Source of the DNA: VAZQ01 sp963753575
GTDB taxonomy: Bacteria; Pseudomonadota; Alphaproteobacteria; Rhizobiales; Xanthobacteraceae
DNA length: 64,000 nt
Direction: 5' to 3'
Assembly: GCA_963753575.1 (NCBI GenBank)
Contig: CAVWCR010000003.1
Coordinates: 4,898,001-4,962,000, forward strand
Shown here: positions 17,320 through 27,272 of the stretch, one piece after another
How positions within the stretch are numbered: the first letter of the stretch is position 1
How the letters are laid out: each line of letters begins with the position of its first letter
Made by a program: the position numbers and the translations under genes
The notes under the pieces: model-generated
What the model saw: only the letters and a program-made list of their open reading frames with translations
Told to the model about the DNA's origin: nothing
The model's database searches: none

Positions 17320-18540
17320 ATGAGAATCGGCCGAACCAACGCATCAGCGATCGCGACCCCAGTGGTCGTGCTGACGGCTGACGCCGGCTTTGAGGCGGAG
17401 GTGCAAGCCGCCTTCGCGGCCGATCGGCAGTTCGCCCTGGCGCTTGTTCCCGGTACGCTGGGAGCGCTGGAGGGTCAGCTCGACCTCGCGGGCGCGAGCG
17501 TCGTGGTGATCGATCTCGATGCCGCGCAGCCGGGTGAGATGCAGGCGCTCGAGCGGCTGATCACGCGGGTCGGCGTCTGGCCGCCCGTGATCGTCATCAC
17601 GCAGGCCTTCGACGCAAACGTTGCGCGCGCGCTGGTGCAGATGCGCGTCGCCGATTTTCTGGTCAAGCCGGTCGCGCCGGTCGAGCTCATGCGCACCTGC
17701 GCGCGGGTGGCCACGCGTCCGACCACCAAGGACGTGACCGAGTCGCAGATCTACACATTCCTGCCGGCTGTCGGCGGGGCCGGCGTGACGACGCTGGCGA
17801 TCCAGAGCGCGATGCAGTTGCTCAACAGCGGGCCGCATGGGAAGTCGTCGACCTGTCTGGTCGATCTCGACTTCCAGCACGGCGCATGCGCCGACTATCT
17901 CGACCTCGAACCCCGGCTCAATCTCGGCGAGATCGAGCCGCGGCCGGAGCGCCTCGACCGTCAGCTCCTGGAAGTGATGCTCTCGCATCATCCATCCGGC
18001 CTGGCGGTGATCGCCGCGCCTAATCGGCCGGCCGAAATGCGTTCGTTCGATCCCGACGTGGTGACGCGGCTGCTCGACATGGTGTCGACGCAGTTCGACT
18101 ATGTCGTGTTCGACATGCCCCGCACCTGGTTCTCCTGGACCGACAGCGTGCTGCTCGGCTCGAATGAATTGTTCATCGTCAGCGAGATGACGGTTCCGGG
18201 ATTACGGCACGCCAAGCAGCTCGTGGAGGCGATCCGCGAACGGCTCGGCGAGGGGCCGAACCCGAAGGTGATCGTCAATCGCTTCGAGCAGCAGATGTTC
18301 TCCTCCGGGCTGCGCAAGAACGATATCGAGCAGGTGCTGGGCGATTCGTTCGCCGCCTGCATTCCCAATCACTACGCCATCGTGCGCGAGGCGATCGATC
18401 GCGGCGTGCCGCTCGATGAGATAAAGCCCGGCAACAAGATCACGCTCGCGCTCAGGAAGGTGATTCTCCCGCAATCCGAAGCCAGGGCCGCCGCCGAGGA
18501 AAAGGGTTTGAGCAAGTTCAAACTGTCCTGGGCGCGATAG
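17320..18540 (+). CDS. cpaE: Pilus assembly ATPase-like protein CpaE/TadZ
   Basis: 406 residues: an N-terminal receiver-like domain (ASVVVIDLDAAQPGEMQALE, ending in a FLVKPVAPVEL motif) and a MinD/ParA-like domain. The Walker A region is degenerate: PAVGGAGVTTLAIQSAMQL has GGAGVTT rather than GKGGxGKT, as in many TadZ proteins. It helps position the pilus machine at the pole in Caulobacter. Twenty-eight bases separate it from the upstream lipoprotein gene. Confidence 0.88.
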   Translation: MRIGRTNASAIATPVVVLTADAGFEAEVQAAFAADRQFALALVPGTLGALEGQLDLAGASVVVIDLDAAQPGEMQALERLITRVGVWPPVIVITQAFDANVARALVQMRVADFLVKPVAPVELMRTCARVATRPTTKDVTESQIYTFLPAVGGAGVTTLAIQSAMQLLNSGPHGKSSTCLVDLDFQHGACADYLDLEPRLNLGEIEPRPERLDRQLLEVMLSHHPSGLAVIAAPNRPAEMRSFDPDVVTRLLDMVSTQFDYVVFDMPRTWFSWTDSVLLGSNELFIVSEMTVPGLRHAKQLVEAIRERLGEGPNPKVIVNRFEQQMFSSGLRKNDIEQVLGDSFAACIPNHYAIVREAIDRGVPLDEIKPGNKITLALRKVILPQSEARAAAEEKGLSKFKLSWAR

Positions 18541-18579
18541 GTCGAAGAGCCGCCCCAGGGACCGCCAGACGAGGAACGA

Positions 18580-20008
<1,429 letters not shown>

Positions 20009-20014
20009 TCCGTC

Positions 20015-20983
20015 ATGTCGCTCGAGTTCGACCCCATCTACCTGGTCTATGTGTTCGTCGCGGCCTCGGTCGGGCTGTTCGTCGAAGGCATTTACCTGCT
20101 GTGTTTCTCGGGGGTCTCGTATCGGCAGAATGTCAACCGCCGCCTCAAGCTGCTCAAGGATGAGCCCAACCGCGAGAACATCCTCATCCAGTTGCGGCGG
20201 GAGCGCGGCCTGACCACGGGCGGCGACTACAGCATCGGAATTGAGTCCTTCAACAAGCTGCTGCTGCAATCCGGCCTGACGATCGGCGTGAGCAAGCTTC
20301 TGCTCATCGTTGCGGTGGGCGCGGTGGTGGCATTCGGAGCGGGGTATGTGCTGCGCAAGGATCTCATCCAGGCGCTGCTGATCGGCCTTTTCTGCGGCAC
20401 GCTCCTGCCCTATGGGGTGCTTCTCTTCCTGCGCGGGCGGCGGCGCAAGGCGTTCGGGGCGCAGTTCCCGGATGCGCTCGACATGATCGTGCGCAGCCTG
20501 CGCGCCGGCCATCCGGTGCCAATCGCGATCGGCATGGTCGCGCGCGAGATGAGGGACCCGATCGGGTCTGAATTCGGCATCGTCGCCGACGAAATCACCT
20601 ACGGGGCCGATCTCGAATCCGCCCTGCGCAACCTCTACTACCGCATCGGCCAGGAGGATCTGCCGCTGTTCGTCACGGCGGTCGGGATCCAGGCGTCGAC
20701 CGGCGGCAACCTCGGCGAGATTCTGGAAAATCTCTCCAAGGTCATCCGCGAGCGCTTCAAGATGCGGCGCAAGGTCAGGGCGCTGGCGTCGGAAGGCCGC
20801 GCCTCGGCGATCATTCTTTCATCGCTGCCGATCCTGCTGTTCCTGATCATTCATTTCGTGGCGCCGAACTTCTACTCGTCGGTGTGGGATGTGGGCCTGA
20901 CCAAGAAGGTCCTGATCGGGGCCGGCTGCTGGATGGCGATCGGCAATTTCATCATGTATCGCATGGTGAACTTCCGGATCTGA
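20015..20983 (+). CDS. tadB: Type II secretion F-family protein TadB
   Basis: 322 residues with helices at both ends (YLVYVFVAASVGLFVEGIYL near 10-30, a pair near 90-135, and two at the C-terminus) and a central T2SSF cytoplasmic domain (FPDALDMIVRSLRAGHPVPIAI, then GGNLGEILENLSKVIRER). It forms the inner-membrane platform with TadC. It starts six bases after the cpaF stop and is followed by tadC three bases after its own stop. Confidence 0.92.
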   Translation: MSLEFDPIYLVYVFVAASVGLFVEGIYLLCFSGVSYRQNVNRRLKLLKDEPNRENILIQLRRERGLTTGGDYSIGIESFNKLLLQSGLTIGVSKLLLIVAVGAVVAFGAGYVLRKDLIQALLIGLFCGTLLPYGVLLFLRGRRRKAFGAQFPDALDMIVRSLRAGHPVPIAIGMVAREMRDPIGSEFGIVADEITYGADLESALRNLYYRIGQEDLPLFVTAVGIQASTGGNLGEILENLSKVIRERFKMRRKVRALASEGRASAIILSSLPILLFLIIHFVAPNFYSSVWDVGLTKKVLIGAGCWMAIGNFIMYRMVNFRI

Positions 20984-20986
20984 GCG

Positions 20987-21958
20987 ATGGACCAACTGTA
21001 CAGCATCATGTTTGAGACGTTCGGCGACCGCTCGGTAGCGATGCTGGCGTTGATCGTGTTTGTCGCGACCACGGCGACGGCGTTCGGCGTGATGGCGATG
21101 GTGCACTCGCGCGGTGCCGTCAAGCGGCGTGCGGCCGGGATCAATCGCAATTCCGGGGAGGGCCCGGGCGAGAACCGGCACTCGCTGCGCCGGTCGAGTC
21201 TCCGAGCCGTCCAGCGTGTCCTCGACTACACGAGCAAGCACTACGAGGCGGGCGACAAGGGGGACGGCAAGATTCTGCGCCGGCGCATGCTGCACGCCGG
21301 CATCTACAATCCGCGCGCCATCGCGGTGTTCTTCGTGGCGCGGACGGCGCTTGCGCTGGGAGCTGCGGCCGCCATCTTCGTCGGACTGCCGCTGGTGTGG
21401 CAGACATCATCGTCGGTATTGTGGTTGGCGGTCATGGGGGGCGGGCTGTTCGGCTATGTGGCGCCGAGCATCTATCTCGACCGCCGGATCTCGGCGCGGC
21501 GCGACGAGCACCGGGCCGGCTTCCCTGATTTCATGGACCTCCTGGTCGTGTGCGCCAACTCCGGCCTCAGCATGGAGGCGGCGCTGGAGCGCGTCGGACG
21601 CGAGCTTGGCGAATCCTATCCGTCGCTTTGCGCCAACCTGCACATGGCCAATCTCGAGATTCGCGCCGGCCGTACCATGACGGAGGCCCTCGAACATCTG
21701 GGCGATCGGCTCGGCCTCGAGGAGGCGCGCTCGTTCGCGACCTTGATCCAGCAGTCCGCCGAGCTCGGCTCCAGCATCACCGACGCGCTGCGCGTCTACT
21801 CCGATGACATGCGCCACAAGCGGCTCTCGCGCGCCGAGGAAAAGGCCTACAGCCTGCCCGCGCGGCTGACCATCCCGATGATGCTGTGCATCTTCCCGGT
21901 GCTGTTCGTGGTGATCCTGCTGCCCGTGGTCGTGCGCGTCACGACCGGCCACTACTAG
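20987..21958 (+). CDS. tadC: Type II secretion F-family protein TadC
   Basis: 323 residues with a long N-terminal helix, a second pair of helices near 110-160, the T2SSF domain (FPDFMDLLVVCANSGLSMEAA and ETYPSL-like region) and a C-terminal helix (RLTIPMMLCIFPVLFVVILL). Partner of TadB in the inner-membrane platform. The TAG stop lies within the CTAG that opens the repeat element at 21955, so the element abuts or contributes the end of the gene. Confidence 0.92.
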   Translation: MDQLYSIMFETFGDRSVAMLALIVFVATTATAFGVMAMVHSRGAVKRRAAGINRNSGEGPGENRHSLRRSSLRAVQRVLDYTSKHYEAGDKGDGKILRRRMLHAGIYNPRAIAVFFVARTALALGAAAAIFVGLPLVWQTSSSVLWLAVMGGGLFGYVAPSIYLDRRISARRDEHRAGFPDFMDLLVVCANSGLSMEAALERVGRELGESYPSLCANLHMANLEIRAGRTMTEALEHLGDRLGLEEARSFATLIQQSAELGSSITDALRVYSDDMRHKRLSRAEEKAYSLPARLTIPMMLCIFPVLFVVILLPVVVRVTTGHY

Positions 21959-22122
21959 TGCCCTGTTTCCGAAGTTCGTTAAGTCATTGCTGCACCCTCT
22001 GAGACGAACTTCGGAAACAAAGGGGCACTAGCAACTCTATGATTCTAGTGCCGCTTTTCGATCTGAAGTTCCTAACCGAGTTTGCCGCAAGTGGTGTAGG
22101 AACTTCAGATCGGCGGCACTAG
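21955..22122. repeat. Paired-hairpin repeat element, copy A
   Basis: Two large inverted repeats in tandem, each bounded by CTAG. Hairpin 1 (21955-22031) pairs CTAGTGCCC...TTTCCGAAGTTCG with CGAACTTCGGAAA...GGGCACTAG. Hairpin 2 (22045-22122) pairs CTAGTGCCGC...GATCTGAAGTTCCTA with its complement. They are joined by 13 bases (CAACTCTATGATT). The same unit is found inverted at 59988-60154. No open frame is inside, so this is a MITE-like or REP-like element. The remaining bases up to the tadD start (22123-22329) hold no gene that I can see. Confidence 0.92.
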
Positions 22123-22329
22123 GCCGCCCCGTCAGCCGATTTTTTGCAGGTATCCAGATACTATCCGAAATGACGGAATGTTTTGTCCCCGCAGCGGCTT
22201 GGACGGCGAGGAAATCTTAACCCACGTACCCTAGGGTTGCAGTATCGGGCTGCTTTCGGGGGCGGCCAGGGGGCAGGGGCCATTGCTCCGGCGCGCGTCA
22301 GCCAATCGCAAAACCCCCCGGAGCGTTTT

Positions 22330-22899
22330 ATGCGTATGGGTAAGGGTCGCGTACTCGTGGCGGCGCTCGTTGGTCCGCTTCTGCTGGCCGGATGCGAGAC
22401 GTCGACCAAGCTTGGCGACATTTTCGGCGCCAAATCCGCTGACGATCCGCAGACGACGGCGTCGGTGCCGGACGGCGAGGGAGCCGAGGCGCCCAACGCG
22501 TCAGGGCTTCTGGGCAGCGATCCCTACGACGATCTCAATACCGGCAAGAAGCTCTATCGCTCGGCCAATTACGGGCTCGCGGAGCGCCATTTCCGCCGTG
22601 CCGTCGAGTCGCGTCCCAAGGATGCCGAAGCCTGGGTCGGTCTGGCGGCGTCCTACGACCAGTTGCGCCGGTTCGAGCTGGCCGACCGCGCCTACAACCA
22701 GGTGATTGCCATCGTCGGGCCGACGCCGGAGGTCCTCAACAACAAGGGGTATTCCTACATGCTGCGCGGCGACTATGCGCGCGCGCGCAAGACGCTGCTG
22801 CAGGCCAAGGCCAAGGACCCGCAGAATCCCTATATCCAGAACAATCTAAATCTCCTCGCCAAGAGCAGGCGCGAGCGCAAGGGCATCGAGCAGAAGTAG
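22330..22899 (+). CDS. tadD: Tad pilus lipoprotein with TPR repeats, TadD
   Basis: 189 residues: lipoprotein signal MRMGKGRVLVAALVGPLLLA with lipobox LAGC, a low-complexity linker, then about three TPR units (YRSANYGLAERHFRRAVESR, AWVGLAASYDQLRRFELADR, KGYSYMLRGDYARARKTLLQ). TadD-type pilotins are needed for secretin assembly. The ATG at 22330 is chosen over an open upstream extension to 22183 because it gives a canonical lipoprotein signal. It is separated from tadC by the repeat element. Confidence 0.88.
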   Translation: MRMGKGRVLVAALVGPLLLAGCETSTKLGDIFGAKSADDPQTTASVPDGEGAEAPNASGLLGSDPYDDLNTGKKLYRSANYGLAERHFRRAVESRPKDAEAWVGLAASYDQLRRFELADRAYNQVIAIVGPTPEVLNNKGYSYMLRGDYARARKTLLQAKAKDPQNPYIQNNLNLLAKSRRERKGIEQK

Positions 22900-22996
22900 C
22901 GAATGGTGAGTAGCGAGTAGTGCGGGGCGCGCCTCCCATTCGCTGTCCCCCATTCGCAGTCCCCCATTTGCGGTTCGCAATTCGCCATTCGCCGCC
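22897..22996. repeat. Heptamer-based inverted repeat cluster after tadD
   Basis: Starting in the tadD stop codon: left arm AGCGAATGG and GTGAGTAGCGAGTAG, then a right arm of repeated complementary units (CCATTCGC, CCCATTCGC, AATTCGCCATTCGCC). The same word set, including GAGTAGCGAGTAG in complement, recurs at 57215-57357 after another stop codon. Possibly a degenerate mobile repeat or a transcript-end structure. Confidence 0.6.
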
Positions 22997-23034
22997 TATA
23001 TGTCAGAATTGGTTGGCATTTACGGAATGGCGCA

Positions 23035-23508
23035 ATGTTTCAAGCCTTCAAACAGTTCGTGTCGGAGCTGGCCGGTGGTGACAAGCATCCGAGCCGCTTC
23101 GAGGAAAACGACTATCGGTTGGCGGCAGCCGCGCTGCTGGTACATGTCGCCATGATCGATGGCGGCATGTCGGATATCGAGCGCGCCAGGCTGCACACAA
23201 TCGTGAAGCGCTGCTTCAGCCTCGATGACGAGGCCGCGGCCGAGTTGATCGTGAAAGCCGTGGCGGCCGAGCAAGAGGCGATTGACCTTTATCATTTCAC
23301 CAGCCAGCTCAACCGCTCGCTCGACGAGAATGGCCGGCGCCGCATGGTGGAGATGATGTGGCAGGTCGTTTTCGCTGATCACCGCGTGACCGAGTTCGAG
23401 GACAACCTGATCTGGCGCGCGGCCGATCTGCTCGGCGTATCCTCGCGTGAACGCATCGAGCTGCGGCAGCAGGTGGCGGCCGGCCACGAGGGCGGCGAGG
23501 CGAGCTGA
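23035..23508 (+). CDS. TerB-family (tellurite-resistance-like) protein
   Basis: 157-residue all-helical protein with the TerB domain pattern: RLAAAALLVHVAMIDGGMSDIERARL (Asp-rich first repeat), then VVFADHRVTEFEDNLIWRAADLLG, the second acidic metal-binding-like repeat. Stand-alone TerB proteins are common in rhizobia and their role is unsettled. Its stop overlaps the ATG of the following SDR gene. Confidence 0.85.
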   Translation: MFQAFKQFVSELAGGDKHPSRFEENDYRLAAAALLVHVAMIDGGMSDIERARLHTIVKRCFSLDDEAAAELIVKAVAAEQEAIDLYHFTSQLNRSLDENGRRRMVEMMWQVVFADHRVTEFEDNLIWRAADLLGVSSRERIELRQQVAAGHEGGEAS

Positions 23509-24287
23509 TGCGCCCGATTACGCTGCTCACCGGCGCGTCCGCAGGGATCGGCACGGCGCTTGCATATGTTTTTGCGCGGCACGGCCACGAGCTCATGCTG
23601 ATCGCGCGCCGCGAACAGCGGCTGACCGAGCTTGCGGAGGCGATCGCAGCGCAGGGCCACAAGCGGCCCATGACGCTGCCGGTCGATCTTGCGCAGCCTG
23701 ATGCAGTCGACCGCATCCGCGATGTGCTCAGCATGTCCGACGCCGAGCCGGAGATTGTCGTCAACAACGCCGGCTTCGGGCTGGTTGGCGCGGCCGCCGG
23801 AACGGATCTCGCCGAGCAGCTGAACATGGTCGATGTCAACGTGCGGGCGCTTACTGATCTGTCGCTTGCCTTTGTCGAGCCGCTGCAGCGTCGCCGCGGC
23901 GGCATTCTCAACGTGGCGTCGGTCGCGGGCTTCCTGCCCGGCCCCGGCATGGCCGTCTACTATGCCAGCAAGGCCTACGTGCTGTCGTTCAGCGAGGCGC
24001 TGCATCGCGAGCTCAAGCCGCGCGGCGTGCGCGTCACCGCGCTGTGCCCCGGGCCAGTACCGACCGAATTCCAGGCGCGCGCCGGGGTGCGCACCGAGCG
24101 CTATCCGCCCATCTTCACGCGGTCGGCCGAACAGGTGGCGGAGGCGGGCTACCGCGGTCTTGTCGCGGGCGACCGCCTGGTGGTGCTGGGCTTCGGCAAC
24201 AAGCTCATCACCTTTCTGCTTCGCGTCGCGCCGCGCCCGCTCGTGCTGGCCGCGGTTGCGGTGCGGCATCATGGGCGGCAGAGCTGA
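23508..24287 (+). CDS. Short-chain dehydrogenase/reductase
   Basis: 259-residue Rossmann-fold oxidoreductase. TGASAGIGTALA near the N-terminus is the dinucleotide-binding motif, ARRE suggests NADP preference, NNAG is at the end of strand 4, and the catalytic Ser-Tyr-Lys are in NVASVAGF and YYASKAYVLS. A C-terminal hydrophobic tail (LITFLLRVAPRPLVLAAVAV) suggests membrane association. The ATG overlaps the terB-like stop by one base (TGATG). Substrate unknown. Confidence 0.87.
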   Translation: MRPITLLTGASAGIGTALAYVFARHGHELMLIARREQRLTELAEAIAAQGHKRPMTLPVDLAQPDAVDRIRDVLSMSDAEPEIVVNNAGFGLVGAAAGTDLAEQLNMVDVNVRALTDLSLAFVEPLQRRRGGILNVASVAGFLPGPGMAVYYASKAYVLSFSEALHRELKPRGVRVTALCPGPVPTEFQARAGVRTERYPPIFTRSAEQVAEAGYRGLVAGDRLVVLGFGNKLITFLLRVAPRPLVLAAVAVRHHGRQS

Positions 24288-24293
24288 AGCGTC

Positions 24294-24998
24294 ATGCCTC
24301 TACCCTATCAGCCTATCCTGATCGTTCTGCACCGTGACAACTCCACGCCCGGGCGGGTCGGCTACGCGCTGCGGGAGCGCGGCTATCCGCTCGACGTTCG
24401 CCGGCCAAGCCTGGGCGATCCGCTGCCCGGCACCATGGAGGGACATGCCGGCGCGATCATCTTCGGCGGTCCGATGAGCGCCAACGACAACGACGAGTTC
24501 GTGCGCCGCGAAGTCGACTGGATCGCGGTGCCGCTCAAGGAGAGAAAGCCGTTTCTCGGCATCTGCCTCGGCGCCCAGATGCTGGCGCGCCAACTCGGCA
24601 GCCGCGTCTATGGCCACGCCGACGGCCACGCCGAGATCGGCTACTACCCGATCCGTCCGACCGATGTCGGGCGCGCGGTTTGCGACCCGTGGCCGGAGCA
24701 GGTCTATCAGTGGCATCGCGAGGGCTTTGAACTGCCGCCCGGCGCCGATCTCCTGGCGGAGGGCGACACGTTCCCGGTGCAGGCCTTCCGCGCTGGCTCA
24801 GGCTATGCGCTGCAGTTTCATCCGGAGGTCACGCACGCCACCATGTGCCGCTGGACGGTGCGCGGCCACGAGCGCACCTTTCTGCCGGGCGCCAAGCAGC
24901 GCGCCGCGCATTTTGCCGACCGCGCGGTCCACGATCCGGCCGGCCGCGCCTGGCTCGCGGCGTTTCTCAATCATTGGCTGGGGCAGACCGGCGTATGA
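24294..24998 (+). CDS. Class I glutamine amidotransferase-like protein
   Basis: 234-residue stand-alone GATase1 domain: nucleophile Cys in FLGICLGAQMLA, the His-x-Glu in LQFHPEVTH, and IIFGGPMSANDND forming the oxyanion region. Resembles the GMP-synthase-like glutaminase family without a synthetase domain. The gene follows the SDR by six bases and converges on the Bug receptor gene. Confidence 0.87.
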   Translation: MPLPYQPILIVLHRDNSTPGRVGYALRERGYPLDVRRPSLGDPLPGTMEGHAGAIIFGGPMSANDNDEFVRREVDWIAVPLKERKPFLGICLGAQMLARQLGSRVYGHADGHAEIGYYPIRPTDVGRAVCDPWPEQVYQWHREGFELPPGADLLAEGDTFPVQAFRAGSGYALQFHPEVTHATMCRWTVRGHERTFLPGAKQRAAHFADRAVHDPAGRAWLAAFLNHWLGQTGV

Positions 24999-25007
24999 GG
25001 GTGCCGC

Positions 25008-26024
25008 CTACTCCATCATCTTGCGGATATTGACTGCGACATCCTTCGGCAGCTTGAGCGTCTCGTTCACCAGCGCATCCAGCTCTTCGCCGGTGCCGGG
25101 ATCGATCATCATCTTGCGTTTCTCGGTGGCGGCGAGGAAGTCCGGGTCCTTCAGCATGGCCGCGAAGGCCGCGCGCAGCGCCGCGAGCCGCTCGGGCGGC
25201 ACGCCCGGCGTGGTCAGGATCGAGCGGCCGAATTCGCCGGTCGAGGCCGCCGCGCGCAGGATCACGCGGCCTTCGTCGCTTTGTGCGAGCTCCGGCAGGG
25301 TCGGCACGTTGGGAATGAGCCGATGGCGCTTCAGAGCGGCCTGATAGAGGATGGTCGCCTCGCCTTTGGTAACCCAGCCGGGCTTGCTCACCATGATGCC
25401 CGGCAGCCCGTAGGCGCCCACGATGTCGACCTCGCCGCGATCCATCGCCAGCACGATGTCGGTCGTGCCTTTGTAGCCGCGCACGATCTTCATCTTGGCG
25501 CCCGCATAGGCGTTCAGCGCCGATGGAAACAGTACGGTGGTGGAGCCGCCGCCGGAGGCACCGACGGTGTATTCCTTCTTGCGCAGGTCCTCAAAAGACT
25601 TGATGCCGCTTTTCGGCAGCGTCACCCCGGTGTCGATGTTGGTGACAAGCCGGCCGAGATATTTGAACTTGGTGACGTCGATCTTGGTCTTGGTGTTGGT
25701 CATGCTGTCGAGCGCAAGCGTCTGCGCCAGACTGCCGAACACGGTGCCGTCCTTGGGCGCGACCTCGGCCATGTACTTGGCGGCCACGAAGCTGCCGCCG
25801 CCCGGCATGTTCTGCGGCACGATCGTGGGATTGCCCGGAATGTGGCGCGGCAGGAATTCGGCGACCAGGCGCCCATAGAGATCGTAGCCGCCGCCCGGCC
25901 CGTAGCCGATCAGCATGCGCAACGACTTGCCGTGATAGAAGTCCGCGATCGGATCGGCGTTCGCTTGCGGCGCCGTTGCCCACGTCAAGGCGACGGCGAG
26001 GAATAATCCGGCGGCCCGTGTCAT
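25008..26024 (-). CDS. Bug/TctC-family solute receptor
   Basis: 338 residues with a Sec signal peptide (AAGLFLAVALTWATAPQANA) and the receptor fold: SLRMLIGYGPGGGYDLYGRL, GNPTIVPQNMPGGGSFVAA, VGASGGGSTTVLFP. The sequence is clearly different from the copy at 10-11 kb. The partner membrane proteins are absent. It lies downstream of the deacetylase-like gene (93-base gap) on the same strand, so it may import that enzyme's substrate. Confidence 0.87.
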   Translation of the reverse strand: MTRAAGLFLAVALTWATAPQANADPIADFYHGKSLRMLIGYGPGGGYDLYGRLVAEFLPRHIPGNPTIVPQNMPGGGSFVAAKYMAEVAPKDGTVFGSLAQTLALDSMTNTKTKIDVTKFKYLGRLVTNIDTGVTLPKSGIKSFEDLRKKEYTVGASGGGSTTVLFPSALNAYAGAKMKIVRGYKGTTDIVLAMDRGEVDIVGAYGLPGIMVSKPGWVTKGEATILYQAALKRHRLIPNVPTLPELAQSDEGRVILRAAASTGEFGRSILTTPGVPPERLAALRAAFAAMLKDPDFLAATEKRKMMIDPGTGEELDALVNETLKLPKDVAVNIRKMME

Positions 26025-26117
26025 AGGACATCCTCCCTGAGGACTTGTGCTTCGATGGATCGGCCAGCGCCCGGGGAGCCGGGCGCTGGCGTAGCAACGA
26101 TCACTATCAGGCTGCCG

Positions 26118-26978
26118 TCAGCTCGCGGCCGCCAGCGACAATTTGTTACATTCAGCCTTGAAGAGGTCGTTGAGGCACCACTCGGCCAACTCGATGCCGG
26201 TCGCGAACCAGACGTCCGCCTTCTTCATGTGCTGAATGATCCCACGCAAAGCCAGCGTCCGGCCGGGCCGCGCGATGATATAGGGATGGCACGTGAACGG
26301 AATGTAGCCGGGGCGTTCGGCGGTCTCCGCATAGAGCTCGTCGAAAAAGGCCTTCCAGCTCTCCAGCCCGTGGAACGGGTTGCCGTATTCGCCATGGCGA
26401 TGGCCGAACAGGGTGCCGTCGCCGAACGGCTGCCGCGGCAGCTCGACGATGACCTTGCCGTCCTTTTCGTACAGGAACGGCCGCTCCTCATGGAAGCAGT
26501 TGGTGTTGAAGGTGAAGCCGTTCTCGATCAGGAGCTCGATGGTATTCGTGCTCTGGGTGCAGGAGCGCCAGCCATGCGGCCGTCGGCCGGTGCGCTTCTG
26601 GATCATGGCGATGGTCTTCTTCATCACCTTGTCTTCTTCATCGCGCGGCAGGTAGCGGGCGATCTCGTGATTGTAGCCGTGGCCTTCCACCACATGGCCG
26701 TGGTCGAGGATCGCCTGCACGGCTTCCGGATAGCGCTCCGCGATCGCGCCGCAGGTCAAGAACGTCCCCTTGACGTTCTCTTCCTTGAGCACCCGCAGCA
26801 GCCGGTAGATCGCATGGTGAGGGCCGTATTCGCCCTGGCTCCACATTTCGTAATTGAGAAAGCCGTTCTTGTCCGGCTTGACGTCCTCGCCGCCTTGAAA
26901 GTCGAACGTCAAAAACACCGCGGCGCGCTCGCCGCGCGGCCAGCGGATGAGATGGTCATAGTGATATTCTTTCATCAT
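26118..26978 (-). CDS. Polysaccharide deacetylase-family (NodB-like) hydrolase
   Basis: 286 residues from the ATG at 26978, preceded by a strong AAGGAGG; the frame extends to 27017. Metal-binding features of the family are visible: Asp in VFLTFDFQGGED, HGYNHE (the HxxxH pair) and the RSCTQSTNT loop in the place of the RxPxG motif. The conserved GEYGPHHAIYRLLRVLKE block is typical of the allantoinase/imidase-like (PuuE/PgdA-like) subgroup, so the substrate may be a cyclic imide or similar small molecule rather than a polysaccharide. No signal peptide. Confidence 0.84.
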   Translation of the reverse strand: MMKEYHYDHLIRWPRGERAAVFLTFDFQGGEDVKPDKNGFLNYEMWSQGEYGPHHAIYRLLRVLKEENVKGTFLTCGAIAERYPEAVQAILDHGHVVEGHGYNHEIARYLPRDEEDKVMKKTIAMIQKRTGRRPHGWRSCTQSTNTIELLIENGFTFNTNCFHEERPFLYEKDGKVIVELPRQPFGDGTLFGHRHGEYGNPFHGLESWKAFFDELYAETAERPGYIPFTCHPYIIARPGRTLALRGIIQHMKKADVWFATGIELAEWCLNDLFKAECNKLSLAAAS

Positions 26979-27078
26979 GGATGTTCCTCCTTGGGGATGC
27001 GCGAACCTATAGGCCATTTTATCGACCGGTGCTGCGGATGTTACCGGCGGGCGCGAAATCTGGTAGCCCGTTTGTCAG

Positions 27079-27091
27079 AACAACTGTTGTT
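27079..27091. promoter_or_regulatory. Perfect 13-base inverted repeat between divergent genes
   Basis: AACAACTGTTGTT lies between the deacetylase gene (minus) and the LysR gene (plus). A LysR-type or other dimer could bind it; the position is right, binding is inferred. The rest of the 294-base gap shows no gene. Confidence 0.4.
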
Positions 27092-27272
27092 TCCAGGATA
27101 GCGGTCCGCCGAAGGGGCAGAAAAAGGCAAGTGGAAGAGCGCCATGAACCCTCGAATATGTTATCCGTGAAAGGTAGAGGCGATATCAACACAGTTAATG
27201 CTCGGATATCACCGTCTGACGATTGCGAGGATACTTGGGTCGGGCAAAGCAAAGCGCAGAAGGACACAACAG

